Shown here: positions 9,451-18,957 of the stretch, in pieces | Layout: each line of letters starts with the position of its first letter | How positions within the stretch are numbered: position 1 is the first letter of the stretch | DNA from: Cystobacter ferrugineus | Lineage (GTDB): Bacteria; Myxococcota; Myxococcia; Myxococcales; Myxococcaceae | DNA length: 64,000 bases | Direction of reading: 5' to 3' | Assembly: GCF_001887355.1 (NCBI RefSeq) | Contig: NZ_MPIN01000006.1 | Location: 558,001 to 622,000, forward strand | The notes under the pieces: generated by a model | The model's database searches: none | What the model saw: the letters and a program-made list of their open reading frames with translations, nothing else | Told to the model about the DNA's origin: nothing | Program-made: the position numbers and the translations under genes

Positions 9451-10380
9451 TCAGGCCACCAGGGGCTCGAGCCCGAGCTCCGGCAGACGCAGCTCGGGCA
9501 ATTCCAGGTGCTTGCGCGCCGGGACGATCTCATACGAGTTGGGATCGGCGAGGACCGCCTTGACCAGCTTCTGGTTGAGCGCGTGGCCCGTCTTGAAGGC
9601 CTTGAGGTGGCCCATCACGGGGCGGCCAAACAGGGAGATGTCACCGATGGCGTCCAGGATCTTGTGACGCACGAACTCATCCGCGAAGCGCAGGCCGTCC
9701 GGGTTGAGGATGGAGAACTCGTCCACCACGATGGCGTTGTCCAGCGAGCCGCCGCGCGCCAGGCCCATCTTCTGCAGCATCTCCACGTCCCGGCGGAAGC
9801 AGAAGGTGCGCGCGCGGGAGATCTCCCGGGCGAAGCACCGGTCGGAGAACTCCAGCTCGAAGGACTGCTCGGTGATGAGCGGGTGCTTGAAGTCCACGGT
9901 GCACGAGATGCGGAAGCCCTTGGCGGGCGACAGGCTCGCCTCCTTGTCCCCGTCCGTCACCGTCACCGTCTTCTTGATGACCAGCAGGCGGCGCGGCTCC
10001 TCCTGCTCGCGCACCCCCGCCTCGGAGATGAGGGAGGAGAAGGGCGCGGCGCTCCCATCCATGATGGGCACCTCGGGGCCATCCAGCTCCACGCGCACGT
10101 TGTCCAGCCCCATGCCGGCCAGCGCCGACATCAGGTGCTCCACCGTGCTCACCTTGACGCCGTCCTTGCCCAGCGTGGTGGCCAGGGACGTGTCCACCAC
10201 GTACTCCGTCAACGCGGGGATGCACACCGGGCGCGGCGTGTCCGTGCGCACGAAGACGATGCCGTGGTTCACCGGCGCGGGCAGCAGGACCAGATTCACC
10301 GGGGCACCAGAGTGGAGTCCCACCCCCTGGCAACGGACGGGCTGGAGGAGGGTGCGCTGGTTGAAGGAGGTGTAAGCCAT
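9451..10380 (-). CDS. lpxC: UDP-3-O-acyl-N-acetylglucosamine deacetylase
   Basis: A 309-residue zinc enzyme that carries out the committed step of lipid A synthesis. Visible elements are QRTLLQPVRCQGVGLHSG at the N-terminus and the zinc ligand His in STVEHLMSALAG. The second ligand set is in RHKILDAIGDISLFG, and the catalytic His region is KTGHALNQKLV. The ATG at 10380 gives the usual N-terminus (MAYTSFNQRTL), and the length is typical. Nearly 480 bases of non-coding DNA lie upstream, so this is the likely head of the leftward transcription unit that continues through the DsbA-like, DUF4388 and pyrF genes. Confidence 0.95.
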   Translation of the reverse strand: MAYTSFNQRTLLQPVRCQGVGLHSGAPVNLVLLPAPVNHGIVFVRTDTPRPVCIPALTEYVVDTSLATTLGKDGVKVSTVEHLMSALAGMGLDNVRVELDGPEVPIMDGSAAPFSSLISEAGVREQEEPRRLLVIKKTVTVTDGDKEASLSPAKGFRISCTVDFKHPLITEQSFELEFSDRCFAREISRARTFCFRRDVEMLQKMGLARGGSLDNAIVVDEFSILNPDGLRFADEFVRHKILDAIGDISLFGRPVMGHLKAFKTGHALNQKLVKAVLADPNSYEIVPARKHLELPELRLPELGLEPLVA

Positions 10381-10858
10381 GTTGTTTTGTCGCCTCGCCG
10401 ATGCGGATGCTTCGCTGCCCCACCCCGGATTCCACCTCCAGGCACGGGCTCTCTTCTGTTCACTGCCCATCTGACGCGCCGCGTATTGATGCAAAACTCA
10501 GGCCAGGGACGCCCTCAACTCGAGAAGAGCACCCTGGGGAGTCAACCCTCGTCCAAGGGCTTGGATTCATTGAGTTTCAGAGCGACCCGCTGGAGTTCCC
10601 CCATCCTCGGGAGCTCCGACATCCCCTCGACCCGCCGTGCACCAGAGCCACCACCGTGACAAATGTGTCCGGACTTTTGCTTGCGGACGCGCCGTCCTGG
10701 CGCGTCATGGACGGCCCCGCAGATAGCGCAGACGGGGGGCCGGAATCAAACGGCGGCGGGCAGAAAGCAAGAAGTCCAGCGCGGTTGCAATGCCGCGCAC
10801 CGAACGAAACCGCCGTCCGAAACCCTCGTTTCACCGGGGCCCTCCCGGGCCCACCGGC
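10381..10858. other. Non-coding interval upstream of lpxC
   Basis: No credible gene is seen in these 478 bases; the frames here lack ribosome sites and family resemblance. Near 10656-10669 there is a short inverted repeat GACA-AATG-TGTC, followed by GTCCGGAC. The lpxC promoter must lie here, but no box pair is convincing enough to annotate. The interval also receives the end of the leftward gene at 10859. Confidence 0.4.
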
Positions 10859-12346
10859 TCAGCGGCCCTCGGCGAGGAAACGATCCCGCAGCCGCTCCGC
10901 CTCGTCCCGGTCGAAGTTGAAGCCCCGGAGCTGGGCGCGGCGGCTGACGGCGGAGAAGGTGTTCTCCAGCACATGGGAGAAGCCACGCAGGTCCTCGATG
11001 AGCCGGGTGCGCACGGCCGGCCCCTCGGGAGGCCAGGGCAGCTCGGTGAGCAGCGCGGAGAAACGATCGAAGGCCTCGTAGTCCACGTAGCGCAGCAACT
11101 GGTAGCTGCCGTCCTGGAAGTAGCCGAGGAAGGCCACGATGCTGGAGATGACGGCCTCGGCCGCCGGCACGTTGTCGCCGCGCAGGTGGCCCTCCGCCGC
11201 GCGGCACAACTGGGAGAAGACCCACAGGTCGCGGCGCAGCCGCTCGGCGCTCTCGGTGGCGGAGACGAGCTGCTCGAAAGGGGCCTCGCCGGAGGCGGAG
11301 CCGGGGGCGAGCGCCTCGGTGAGGGCCACCACCTGGGCCTGGAAGAGCTGGGTGAAGGCGTAGGAGGCGCGCGCCGCGGCGGCCCGATCCCGATCCAACT
11401 CCACGAGGATGTCTCGGGCGATGCGCTCCGTCTCGCGGGCGATGTCGCGCGCGGCGCGCAGGCACGCGGCCTGGAGCGGCTTGGGGCCCGCCCGGGGGGC
11501 AATCTCGTTCTTCAGGTAGCCCACGAGGCTGAGCGCCTCGCTGCGCACCAGGGCGAGCAGCACGCGCACGCGCCGGGGAATGGGGCCCTGGGCATCCTGG
11601 CTCACGTAGGCCAGGCAGTGCAGCAGACGGAACAGACCCAGATAGACGGTGGTGAAGAGGGGCCGGGTCTCCGCGGGCACCGTGGCGAGCAGCTCCAGCA
11701 GCCGCGCCGAGCGCAGCCGATCATACTCGAGGCGGAACTCGGTGAGGCGGCAGGGCCGGAAGTAGCGGTTGAGGACGATCTCGCGCAGGACGAGGTTGCC
11801 CACGTCGGTGAAGAGGCTCAGGCCGCACACCGGCAGTTGCAGCAGGTGATCGATGAGGTTGCGCAGCGACTCGAAGGACTGGCGCAGGACGAAGAGGCTC
11901 TCCTGGGGCGTCTCCTGCTTGCGCTCGCCCTCGATGCGCGAGCGCAGGCCCCGGTCATCGGCGAGCTGCGTCTCCACGTAGCGGCGGAATTGCAGCTTCT
12001 GGTCCGAGTCCGGATCCAACAGGTGCCGGGCCAGGCGGATGGCCTGGCTGAGCGTGGCGCGGATGTCCTTGAGCTCCTCGCGGAAGTCGCGCGTGACGAG
12101 CGGCTGCTCCTGGGCATCGGTGACGCCGTTGTCCTCCTGGTGGACATAGCGCTCCAGGCCCCGCAGGAGCATCTCGAACTCGAAGAGCAGCTCCTCGCGC
12201 GCCTCCACGGGCAGGGCGCGCAGCCAGCGCTCGCGCTCGGCGAGGAAGCCGGCCTGGCTGCCCTGGGAGAAGCGCACGAAGTCCTCATAGAAGTCGCGGG
12301 GAACCCGCGAGGCACGAGGCGGATGGACGACGGGCGCGGTGCTCAC
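10859..12346 (-). CDS. Conserved alpha-helical protein of unknown function
   Basis: A 495-residue protein without signal peptide or membrane segments. It is almost wholly helical, with many Leu/Arg heptad-like stretches (for example [31 protein letters not shown] and [17 protein letters not shown]). I do not recognise a domain. It overlaps the end of ruvB by four bases (ATGA), so it is translated with ruvB and may be linked to that operon's expression. The C-terminal part ([23 protein letters not shown]) has a repeat-like helical look. No catalytic motif is visible. Confidence 0.7.
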   Translation of the reverse strand: MSTAPVVHPPRASRVPRDFYEDFVRFSQGSQAGFLAERERWLRALPVEAREELLFEFEMLLRGLERYVHQEDNGVTDAQEQPLVTRDFREELKDIRATLSQAIRLARHLLDPDSDQKLQFRRYVETQLADDRGLRSRIEGERKQETPQESLFVLRQSFESLRNLIDHLLQLPVCGLSLFTDVGNLVLREIVLNRYFRPCRLTEFRLEYDRLRSARLLELLATVPAETRPLFTTVYLGLFRLLHCLAYVSQDAQGPIPRRVRVLLALVRSEALSLVGYLKNEIAPRAGPKPLQAACLRAARDIARETERIARDILVELDRDRAAAARASYAFTQLFQAQVVALTEALAPGSASGEAPFEQLVSATESAERLRRDLWVFSQLCRAAEGHLRGDNVPAAEAVISSIVAFLGYFQDGSYQLLRYVDYEAFDRFSALLTELPWPPEGPAVRTRLIEDLRGFSHVLENTFSAVSRRAQLRGFNFDRDEAERLRDRFLAEGR

Positions 12347-13374
12347 CAGAGGGTCCCCTGCGCCGACTCGGGCGCCTTCTTGTTGAAGTACGTGTAGGCG
12401 CGGTGCGTGGCCGTGCGGCCCCGCGGCGTGCGCTGCAGGAAGCCCTCCTGCAAGAGGTACGGCTCGTACACATCCTCGATGGTGTCGCGCTGCTCGCCCA
12501 CGCTCGCGGCGATCGTCTCCACGCCCACCGGTCCCCCACCGAACTTGTCGAGGATGGCCAGGAGGATCTTCCGATCCATGGCGTCCAGGCCCGAGGCGTC
12601 CACCCCCAGACGGGTGAGCGCCTGGGCGGCGAGCTCCCGGGTGATGGTGCCATCGCCCTCCACCTGGGCGAAGTCACGCAGGCGGCGCAAGAGCCGGTTG
12701 GCGATGCGGGGCGTGCCCCGGGCGCGGGTGGAGATCTCCCGGGCGCCGTCGCGCTCCAGCTTCACGCCCAGGATGCGCGCGGAGCGGTTGAGGATCATCT
12801 CCAGGTGCTTGGGCTCGTAGTACTCGAGCCGCTCTTGAATCTGGAAGCGGTCGCGCAGGGGCGAGGTGAGCAGGCCCGTGCGCGTGGTGGCGCCGATGAG
12901 GGTGAAGGGCGGCAGATCGATCTTCATCGCGCGCGCGGCGGGGCCCGTGTCGATGGTGATGTCCAGCCGGAAGTCCTCCATCGCCGGATAGAGGTACTCC
13001 TCGATGGCGGCGTTGAGGCGGTGCACCTCGTCGATGAAGAGGATGTCGCGCTCGTTGAGGTTGGTGAGCAGGCCCGCCAGGTCGCCCTTGCGCTCGAGCG
13101 CCGGGCCGCTGGTGACGTGGATGCCCACGCCCAGCTCCGTGGCCATGAGATAGGCGATCGACGTCTTGCCCAGGCCGGGCGGCCCGGAGAAGAGACAGTG
13201 ATCGAGCGCTTCCCCACGGCTGCGGGCCGCCTGCACGTACACCCGGAGCTTGTCGACGACGGCGCTCTGGCCCACGTACTCGTCGAAGGAGCGTGGACGC
13301 AGCGAGGCCTCGACCCGCACTTCGTCGTTGAGCGCCTCACCCGAGAGCGCGTCTTCCGATTTCCGCTTCGCCAT
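12343..13374 (-). CDS. ruvB: Holliday junction branch migration helicase RuvB
   Basis: A 343-residue AAA+ motor that, with RuvA, drives branch migration of Holliday junctions in recombination repair. The Walker A motif is GPPGLGKTS (about residues 64-72) and Walker B is [10 protein letters not shown] (about 115). Sensor I is GATTRTGLL, and the arginine finger and sensor II region is [13 protein letters not shown]. The C-terminal winged-helix domain includes [16 protein letters not shown] and [16 protein letters not shown]. The N-terminus is the usual [11 protein letters not shown]. It is separated from ruvC-ruvA by two rightward genes, whereas ruvABC are adjacent in many bacteria. It overlaps the downstream helical protein gene. 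Confidence 0.97.
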   Translation of the reverse strand: MAKRKSEDALSGEALNDEVRVEASLRPRSFDEYVGQSAVVDKLRVYVQAARSRGEALDHCLFSGPPGLGKTSIAYLMATELGVGIHVTSGPALERKGDLAGLLTNLNERDILFIDEVHRLNAAIEEYLYPAMEDFRLDITIDTGPAARAMKIDLPPFTLIGATTRTGLLTSPLRDRFQIQERLEYYEPKHLEMILNRSARILGVKLERDGAREISTRARGTPRIANRLLRRLRDFAQVEGDGTITRELAAQALTRLGVDASGLDAMDRKILLAILDKFGGGPVGVETIAASVGEQRDTIEDVYEPYLLQEGFLQRTPRGRTATHRAYTYFNKKAPESAQGTLW

Positions 13375-13587
13375 GCCAGTCCTCTGCCCCCACCCTACCA
13401 GAATGGCCCTCGGGTGGAGGGCTCTCTACATGATGCGCTCCGATGCTCACCGGCCGCCGGGCCGCTTGCCCGCAAGCCACGTCTACCAGTGAACCCGAGG
13501 CCCCCCTGCCGCTCCCGGGAGCATCCAGCCACCCCTCGAAACGTGCGACACATTCCCCCTGGATCGTGCGTTTTCCCGGTGAACCCC

Positions 13588-14652
13588 ATGACTCCATCCT
13601 TCCGCCCCCTGCCCTTCCTCCCCGAAGCCCGCGCCGAGCACCTCGCCAGCTCCCGGCTGCAGAAGCTGCGCCGGGCGGCCTGGCAGGCGCGCGAGGCCTT
13701 CACGGCGGAGGGCCCGGTCCAGGCGCTCGCCACCTGCGACCTCATCACCATCCCCTATCCGGCCCTGTTCGCCTTCAGCGGCGCGGCGCTCTCCCCGGCG
13801 CCCTACGTGATGGTCATGAACCGCATGCAGGTGGTGCAGTACGAGGAGGACGGGGTCACGCGCGTGCTGCTCTTCAACCCGAGCGATTATGAGCGCGGTC
13901 ATGAGGCGCCCTTCTACAAGTCGCTGCGCGGCAAGTACGGCACCTTCCTCGCGGACAAGGTGATGACGCGCAAGCACGGCACGGTGCAGGGGCACCTCGA
14001 GGCGCTGGGCCTCGGGCCCGGGGACGTGGACTACATCGCGTTCGATCACCTGCACGTGCAGGACGTGCGGCGCTGGCTCGGGGGAGACGGGCAGCCCGCG
14101 TACTTCCCCCGGGCGAAGCTGTTGGTGCAGCGGGCCGAGTGGGCCTCGGTGAAGAACCTGCACCCGCTGGAGCGCGTCTGGTACGTGCCGGGGGGAACCG
14201 ACGGGGTGCCCGAGGAGCGCGTGGTGCTGCTGGAGGGGGACACGTGGCTCGGCCGGGGCGTGGCGCTCCTGTCGACGCCTGGGCACACCCTGGGGAACAT
14301 GTCGCTCGCGGTGGCCACGGACCAGGAGGTCTTCGTGGTGAGCGAGAACGGCATCGCCACCGAGAGCTACACGCCGCTGCAATCGGGCATCCCCGGCGTG
14401 CGCGTCTTCGCCGAGCAGATGGGCTGGGAAGTCGTCCTCAACGGCAACACCCGCGAGAGCTCGCTGGAGCAGTACTCGTCGATGATCGTGGAGAAGGTAT
14501 TCGCGGGACCGTCGCGGGTGGATGGGTGCTTCGTGAACTTCCACCCCTCGTCGCTGCTGACGGGAGCCAAGGTGGCCCCTGGACTCACGCCCACCCTCAC
14601 CCTGCCCGCGCCGACCTACGGCCGCATCCGCTCGATGGCCTCCGCCGCCTGA
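13588..14652 (+). CDS. Metallo-beta-lactamase-fold hydrolase with altered metal motif
   Basis: A 354-residue cytoplasmic protein. The fold is suggested by the order of elements: a hydrophobic strand before FDHLHVQDVRRW, then a second His in LLSTPGHTLGNMSL, then a strand ending in SENGIA. In the canonical HxHxDH motif the last two positions (Asp-His) read Gln-Asp here (DHLHVQD), and the later ligand Asp is missing. The metal site is therefore unusual or lost. The ATG at 13588 begins MTPSFRPLPFLPE. It is transcribed rightward, divergent from ruvB across about 210 bases. The substrate is unknown; it could be an inactive or lactonase-like member. Confidence 0.6.
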   Translation: MTPSFRPLPFLPEARAEHLASSRLQKLRRAAWQAREAFTAEGPVQALATCDLITIPYPALFAFSGAALSPAPYVMVMNRMQVVQYEEDGVTRVLLFNPSDYERGHEAPFYKSLRGKYGTFLADKVMTRKHGTVQGHLEALGLGPGDVDYIAFDHLHVQDVRRWLGGDGQPAYFPRAKLLVQRAEWASVKNLHPLERVWYVPGGTDGVPEERVVLLEGDTWLGRGVALLSTPGHTLGNMSLAVATDQEVFVVSENGIATESYTPLQSGIPGVRVFAEQMGWEVVLNGNTRESSLEQYSSMIVEKVFAGPSRVDGCFVNFHPSSLLTGAKVAPGLTPTLTLPAPTYGRIRSMASAA

Positions 14653-14812
14653 GCACACCGGGGCGCGGCCCCTCGGACGCCTGGGAATTCGGGGTTCGCC
14701 CGTGGAGCAGCCGGGCGCGCCAGGGTGGCCCGGCGATGGACCCTCCTGGCGCACTCCGCCCGAAAGCGGGCTCGTGTGTCTCCCGGTCCCCTGTGGTTAG
14801 ATGCCCCCAGGC

Positions 14813-15460
14813 ATGACGACCGGTTCCCCAGAAGGCCCCCCGCCGCAGTGGAAGGACATCCACCAGTCGATCCTCTCCACCCTCGATGCGCTGAACGCCT
14901 CCACCAGTTGGATCGCCACCGCGGCGACCGTGGGCATCGAGCCCGTCTTCGAGCGCGTGCTCCAGCAGGTGTGTGGACCCGCGGAAGTCTCGCCCCAGGC
15001 CTATATCGAGCACATCACCCGGGACACCGGGATGCGGCGCGAGGTGCAGCAGCGCCTGTCGCGCCTCATGGAGAACCCGAAGCTCGTCACCATGCGCCGC
15101 GAGGCCCAGCGCCGCGAGGCCGAGCACCAGCTTCACGTGCTGCACTATGTCCTGTCGGGCAAGCAGCCCCCGGAATGGGTGTGGACCACCCTCGACGAGG
15201 ACCAGCGTGAGCAGTTGCGCGAGGCGGCCGAGTCCGGCGAGGAGCGGGACGATCAGCTCCTGCCGCGCGTGCAGCGGGCCATCCACAAGCTCGAGGTGAC
15301 TCCGGGCATCTACGGCCTGTGCGAGGACTGCTACGCCATCATCCTGCTGGAGCGGCTCCAGCTCGTGCCCTGGGCGGAGTGCTGTGCCGCCTGCCAGCGC
15401 AAGCGCGAGGGCATTCCAGACCAGGCGCCGCAGCCCGAAGTGCCCATCACCTACTTCTGA
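14813..15460 (+). CDS. Helical protein with C-terminal DksA/TraR-type zinc finger
   Basis: A 215-residue protein. Residues 1-150 are charged and helical (for example RREVQQRLSRLMENPKL and EDQREQLREAAESGEERD). Residues about 165-205 carry a four-cysteine finger: YGLCEDCYAIILLERL, then WAECCAACQRKRE. The CxxC...CxxC spacing and the YGxCxxC opening are typical of DksA/TraR proteins, which bind the RNA polymerase secondary channel. The N-terminal part is longer than in classical DksA and lacks an obvious coiled-coil tip with paired Asp. It may instead be a zinc-ribbon protein of other function. The ATG at 14813 is preferred to 14801. Confidence 0.6.
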   Translation: MTTGSPEGPPPQWKDIHQSILSTLDALNASTSWIATAATVGIEPVFERVLQQVCGPAEVSPQAYIEHITRDTGMRREVQQRLSRLMENPKLVTMRREAQRREAEHQLHVLHYVLSGKQPPEWVWTTLDEDQREQLREAAESGEERDDQLLPRVQRAIHKLEVTPGIYGLCEDCYAIILLERLQLVPWAECCAACQRKREGIPDQAPQPEVPITYF

Positions 15461-15485
15461 GTGGCCGCGCGGGCGGCGTCCCGGC

Positions 15486-16097
15486 TCAAGGCGCCGCGCG
15501 CAGGACCTTGAGCGCCTCGCGGAAGAGGGCCTGGAAGGCGGCCTCCTCGCCCAACCGCTCGCTGGCGGACTGGGCGGCCTTCTCCGCCTGGGGCTGCTTG
15601 TAGCCGAGGTTGACGAGCGCCGAGATGAGGTCCGCCAGGTGCTTGGCCGCGGGCGCCTCCGGCTTCAGCTGCGTGGCCACCTGCTCCAGGTGCAACGTCT
15701 TCACCTTGTCCTTGAGCTCCAGCACGAGCCGCTCGGCGGTCTTCTTCCCCACGCCGTGAATCTTCGTGAGGCGGGCCACCTCGCCCCGTCCGAGCGCGGT
15801 CACCAGCTCGGACACCTCCATGCCGGAGAGCACCGCCAGCGCCAGCCGCGGCCCCACATGGGACACCGAGTTGAGCAGCAGGAAGAGCTCCTCCTCGGGG
15901 CGCGAGAGGAAGCCGAACAGCTCGAAGGCGTCCTCGCGCACCACGGTGCGCACGCGCACCTGCACGGGCTCACCCTCCGCGGGCAGCCGGCCCAGGGTGA
16001 GCGTGGAGAAGAAGACGCGGTAGCCCACGCCCCCCACGTCGATGATGGCCTCCTCGAGGCCCTTCTCCTGCACGGTGCCACGCAGTGCCGCGATCAT
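15486..16097 (-). CDS. ruvA: Holliday junction DNA-binding protein RuvA
   Basis: A 203-residue protein that binds four-way junctions as a tetramer and loads RuvB. The N-terminal OB-fold begins MIAALRGTVQEKG and continues IIDVGGVGYRVFFS. Two helix-hairpin-helix motifs follow, SHVGPRLALAVLSGM (about residue 78) and IHGVGKKTAERLVLEL (about 113). The C-terminal RuvB-contacting helices include ALVNLGYKQPQAEKA. It overlaps the end of ruvC by four bases, so ruvC-ruvA are coupled. The terminal residues, rich in Ala/Arg, match the usual length. Confidence 0.96.
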   Translation of the reverse strand: MIAALRGTVQEKGLEEAIIDVGGVGYRVFFSTLTLGRLPAEGEPVQVRVRTVVREDAFELFGFLSRPEEELFLLLNSVSHVGPRLALAVLSGMEVSELVTALGRGEVARLTKIHGVGKKTAERLVLELKDKVKTLHLEQVATQLKPEAPAAKHLADLISALVNLGYKQPQAEKAAQSASERLGEEAAFQALFREALKVLRAAP

Positions 16098-16666
16098 CGC
16101 GCCTCCGGACGCCGGTAGGACGGCGTGAGCTTGTCGGCCAGCTTCGCCTGCGTCGCGCGGGCGCGCGTGCGGCCCCGGGTGCCCGCCACGGGAACGCCCG
16201 ACCGGGCGTGGTTGAGGTGGCAGACGGCCACCGCGAGCGCGTCACTCGCGTCCGAGCGCTCCAGCTCCTCCAGGTCGAGGAAGGTGCACACCATGCGCTC
16301 CACCGCGTCCTTGTCCGCCGCGCCCCCGGCGCCCACCGCGCGCTTCACCTTGGCGGGCGCGTACTCGTGCACGCTCAGCCCCGCCTGGGCGGCGGCCAGC
16401 AGCGCCACGCCCCGGGCGTGCCCGAGGATGAGCGCGCTGCGCGCGTTGCGGAAGGTGAACACGCCTTCCACCGCCACCGACTCGGGCCGGTAGAGCTTGA
16501 AGGCCTCCAGGAGGGACTCGTGCAGCGACTTGAGCCGCAGCTCGAGCGCGGCGTCGGGATCCACCTTGATGACGCCGTGACCCACGTGGACCAGACGGCC
16601 GCGCCGATCCTCCACCACGCCATAGCCCATGAAGCGGCTGCCAGGGTCGATGCCTAGGACGCGCAC
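16094..16666 (-). CDS. ruvC: Crossover junction endodeoxyribonuclease RuvC
   Basis: A 190-residue Holliday junction resolvase. The first catalytic Asp is in VLGIDPGSRFMGYGVV (Asp7 from this start) and the second acidic residue is in VAVEGVFTF. The C-terminal acidic cluster is DASDALAVAVCHLNH. I place the start at the GTG at 16666, because GGAGAGG lies just upstream and the N-terminus then matches the family. A longer frame from a TTG at 16684 has no ribosome site. Downstream of it ruvA overlaps by ATGA. A basic Ala/Arg tail extends past the usual end. Confidence 0.95.
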   Translation of the reverse strand: MRVLGIDPGSRFMGYGVVEDRRGRLVHVGHGVIKVDPDAALELRLKSLHESLLEAFKLYRPESVAVEGVFTFRNARSALILGHARGVALLAAAQAGLSVHEYAPAKVKRAVGAGGAADKDAVERMVCTFLDLEELERSDASDALAVAVCHLNHARSGVPVAGTRGRTRARATQAKLADKLTPSYRRPEAR

Positions 16667-16759
16667 GTGCCTCTCCGGAAACAACGGAACAGGGGTTCAG
16701 CCAGCCCTATAACGCGTTGGCCCGCTCCGTGTCGATGGACCCGTGCGCTCCCCGCCCCC

Positions 16760-17509
16760 TCACCCCGAGAGCGAGTCCATCAGCGCATCGTCCATCTCGA
16801 AGTTGGCGTAGACGTTCTGCACGTCGTCGTTGTCCTCGAGCAGCTCCATGAGCTTGAGCATCTTCCGGGCGGTGTCGCCCTCGACGCGCACGGTGTTCTG
16901 GGGCAGGTACGTCCACTTCTGCTCGCCGAGCTTCAGGCCCGCGCCCTCCAGGGCCGAGGCCACCGCGTGCAGGTCCGCCGGGGCGCATCTCACCTCGAAG
17001 CCGTCCTCGCCCAGCGGCAGCACGTCCTCGGCGCCCGCGTCGAGCGCCTTCTCCATCACCACGTCCTCGCTGGGGCCGGGCTTCACGAGGACCACGCCCT
17101 TCTTGTGGAACATCCAGCTCACCGAGCCCTCCGCGCCCATGTTGCCGCCCTCCTTGCCGAGCATGGAGCGCACGTCGGCCGCCGAGCGGTTGCGGTTGTC
17201 GGTGAGGCACTCCACCAGCAGGGCCACGCCCCCGGGGCCATAGCCCTCGTAGACGATCTCCTCGTAGCTCTCCCCCTCCAACTCCCCCGTGCCCTTCTTG
17301 ATGGCGCGCTGGATGTTGTCGTTGGGCATGTTCGCCTCGCGCGCGGCGGCGATGGCCACGCGCAGCCGGGCATTGCCCTCCGGATTGCCCCCACCCAGCC
17401 GCGCGGCGACGGTCATCTCCTTGATGAGCTTGGAGTAGAGCTTGCCCTTGGTCTTGCCCATGATGGCGTTGGCCCGCTTGAGCTTCGACCATCGGTTGTG
17501 ACCGGACAT
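16760..17509 (-). CDS. YebC/PmpR family DNA-binding regulatory / translation-associated protein
   Basis: A 249-residue protein with the highly conserved YebC opening MSGHNRWSKLKR (family form MAGHSKWANIKH). It continues with KLYSKLIKEMTVAARLGGG, NMPNDNIQRAIKKGTG and YEGYGPGGVALLVECLTDN. Family members were described as transcriptional regulators, and newer work links YebC-type proteins to ribosome stalling relief at proline stretches. Which role applies here cannot be told. It lies 93 bases upstream of ruvC on the same strand, the common yebC-ruvC order, so they may form an operon. Confidence 0.93.
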   Translation of the reverse strand: MSGHNRWSKLKRANAIMGKTKGKLYSKLIKEMTVAARLGGGNPEGNARLRVAIAAAREANMPNDNIQRAIKKGTGELEGESYEEIVYEGYGPGGVALLVECLTDNRNRSAADVRSMLGKEGGNMGAEGSVSWMFHKKGVVLVKPGPSEDVVMEKALDAGAEDVLPLGEDGFEVRCAPADLHAVASALEGAGLKLGEQKWTYLPQNTVRVEGDTARKMLKLMELLEDNDDVQNVYANFEMDDALMDSLSG

Positions 17510-17624
17510 GGGGATGTCACTCCTGGAGGCGGATGCCCCTCGGCGAGGTGGAGACAGCGCCGCGCCTTGTCACCCGGACGCGCGGCGGGAGTCAAACCCC
17601 TTGGGAGGGCCAAGGCCCCGTGCC

Positions 17625-18752
17625 TCAGGCGGCCCGGGAATCCACGGCCGCGAACGCCTCCGAGAACGGCGTCTCGTCCAGGGCGCCCTCCGGCTCGAAG
17701 AAGGGCGGGACGCGCGGACGCGGCGGCTCGCGCTCGGCGATGAAGTTGGCCGGCACCAGCACCCCTTGCGCGTACAGGAACGTCACCACCTCCAGGGTGG
17801 TGATCTCCGGCAACCCACACTCCAGGAGCGTGGAGTGCACGGTGCGCTGGCCGTCACACAGGCGGATGACCTGCCCCACGTCGTCGGGCAGCGTGTGCAG
17901 CGCGTCCGCCAGCCGCTTGAAGTCCACCGACAGCCGGGCCGACAGCGGAATGCCCAGGGCGCACAGGGCCGTGAAGCGCTCCACGGCCGGCAGCAGCAGC
18001 GAGGTGAACACCCGCGGACTGAGCAGGGGCTTGCCCTGGGCGAGCGCCTCCCCGAAGGACACCGCGTACGCGCCCGAGCCGAAGAAGAGCAGGCGGCGCA
18101 GGGCGACCAGACCCCGCTCCCCCTCGTAGGACGCATCCACCACGTGCCCCCGGCGAAAGGCGAGCCAGCCCTCGTTGTCACGCAGCTCGACGCGGCCGGA
18201 GCGCGAGCCGCACAACAGCGCCCGTACCATCTGGTGCAGGGGCATGCGCACGGTATGCGCCTCGTAGGCGGGCGCGAACGCCCCCCGGCCGGCCTTCAAC
18301 CGCGCCAGCGACACCACCACCCGGGGATCCACCGGCTGCACGAGCAGGTCATCCGCGCGCACGGCCTCGGCGCGCTCACGCGGGGCGGATGCCTCGTCGC
18401 GCGAGAACACGAACACCGGGAGCGAGGCGGTGCGAGCGTCCGCGCGCAGCCGCTCGCACAGCGTCAATCCATCCAGACCTTCCGGCGAGGCCTTGGTGGG
18501 CACGAGCACCAGGTGCGGCGGCGGCCTGCCCTCGCTCAGCTCTCCGAGGAGATCCTCGATGGCCGGAGCGGCGACCACCTCGAAGCCAGCGCCCACCAAC
18601 TCCTGGGCGAGCGCGGTGCGCACCTCACACTGGGGCTCGGCGAGCAGGACGCGGGGGCGGAAGCGGTGGGCGCGGCGCCGGGGGCTGACATCCGCGCACG
18701 GCGCCGTGGGCGCCGGCTCGAGGACGGAAGCGACGTGCGTGCTGTTGGCCAT
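17625..18752 (-). CDS. Degenerate response-regulator receiver fused to DUF4388-type domain
   Basis: A 375-residue cytoplasmic protein. Residues about 32-150 have the receiver-domain pattern: PRVLLAEPQCEVRTALAQEL, then LVLVPTKASPEGLDGLTLCERLR, then LPVFVFSRDEA. The phosphoacceptor Asp position in HLVLVPTKA is occupied by a non-acidic residue, so this looks like a pseudo-receiver. Residues about 165-345 resemble DUF4388: VRALLCGSRSGRVELRDNEGWLAFRRGHVVDAS, then a helical domain with LIRLCDGQRTVHSTLLEC-like wording. The combination is common in myxobacterial signalling. The partner and output are unknown. It stands alone. Confidence 0.65.
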   Translation of the reverse strand: MANSTHVASVLEPAPTAPCADVSPRRRAHRFRPRVLLAEPQCEVRTALAQELVGAGFEVVAAPAIEDLLGELSEGRPPPHLVLVPTKASPEGLDGLTLCERLRADARTASLPVFVFSRDEASAPRERAEAVRADDLLVQPVDPRVVVSLARLKAGRGAFAPAYEAHTVRMPLHQMVRALLCGSRSGRVELRDNEGWLAFRRGHVVDASYEGERGLVALRRLLFFGSGAYAVSFGEALAQGKPLLSPRVFTSLLLPAVERFTALCALGIPLSARLSVDFKRLADALHTLPDDVGQVIRLCDGQRTVHSTLLECGLPEITTLEVVTFLYAQGVLVPANFIAEREPPRPRVPPFFEPEGALDETPFSEAFAAVDSRAA

Positions 18753-18957
18753 GGACGACTCCTACTCGAGGGTGATCCGCTGTCCGCTTTCAGCCTAAAA
18801 ATACAAGAAGCCGGTAAAGAGCCTACCAGGAAACACTCGGGTCGCACGTTTTACGTGGAATGTTCCCACTGTGAAGTCCAAGCGCTTGAAATCGTTGGGT
18901 ATAGCGCAATACGTCAGAGAAGGAAACGCTCGACGGAGCCGGGGAGGAGGCGCCAGA

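Noticed and set aside
7039-10659. A 1206-residue plus-strand open frame
   Set aside because: It is antisense to the DUF4388, DsbA-like and lpxC genes, all of which have clear family motifs. The long frame is an effect of GC3 bias.
10401-11081. Plus-strand frame in the interval upstream of lpxC
   Set aside because: No ribosome site, no recognisable domain, and more than half of it is antisense to the helical protein gene.
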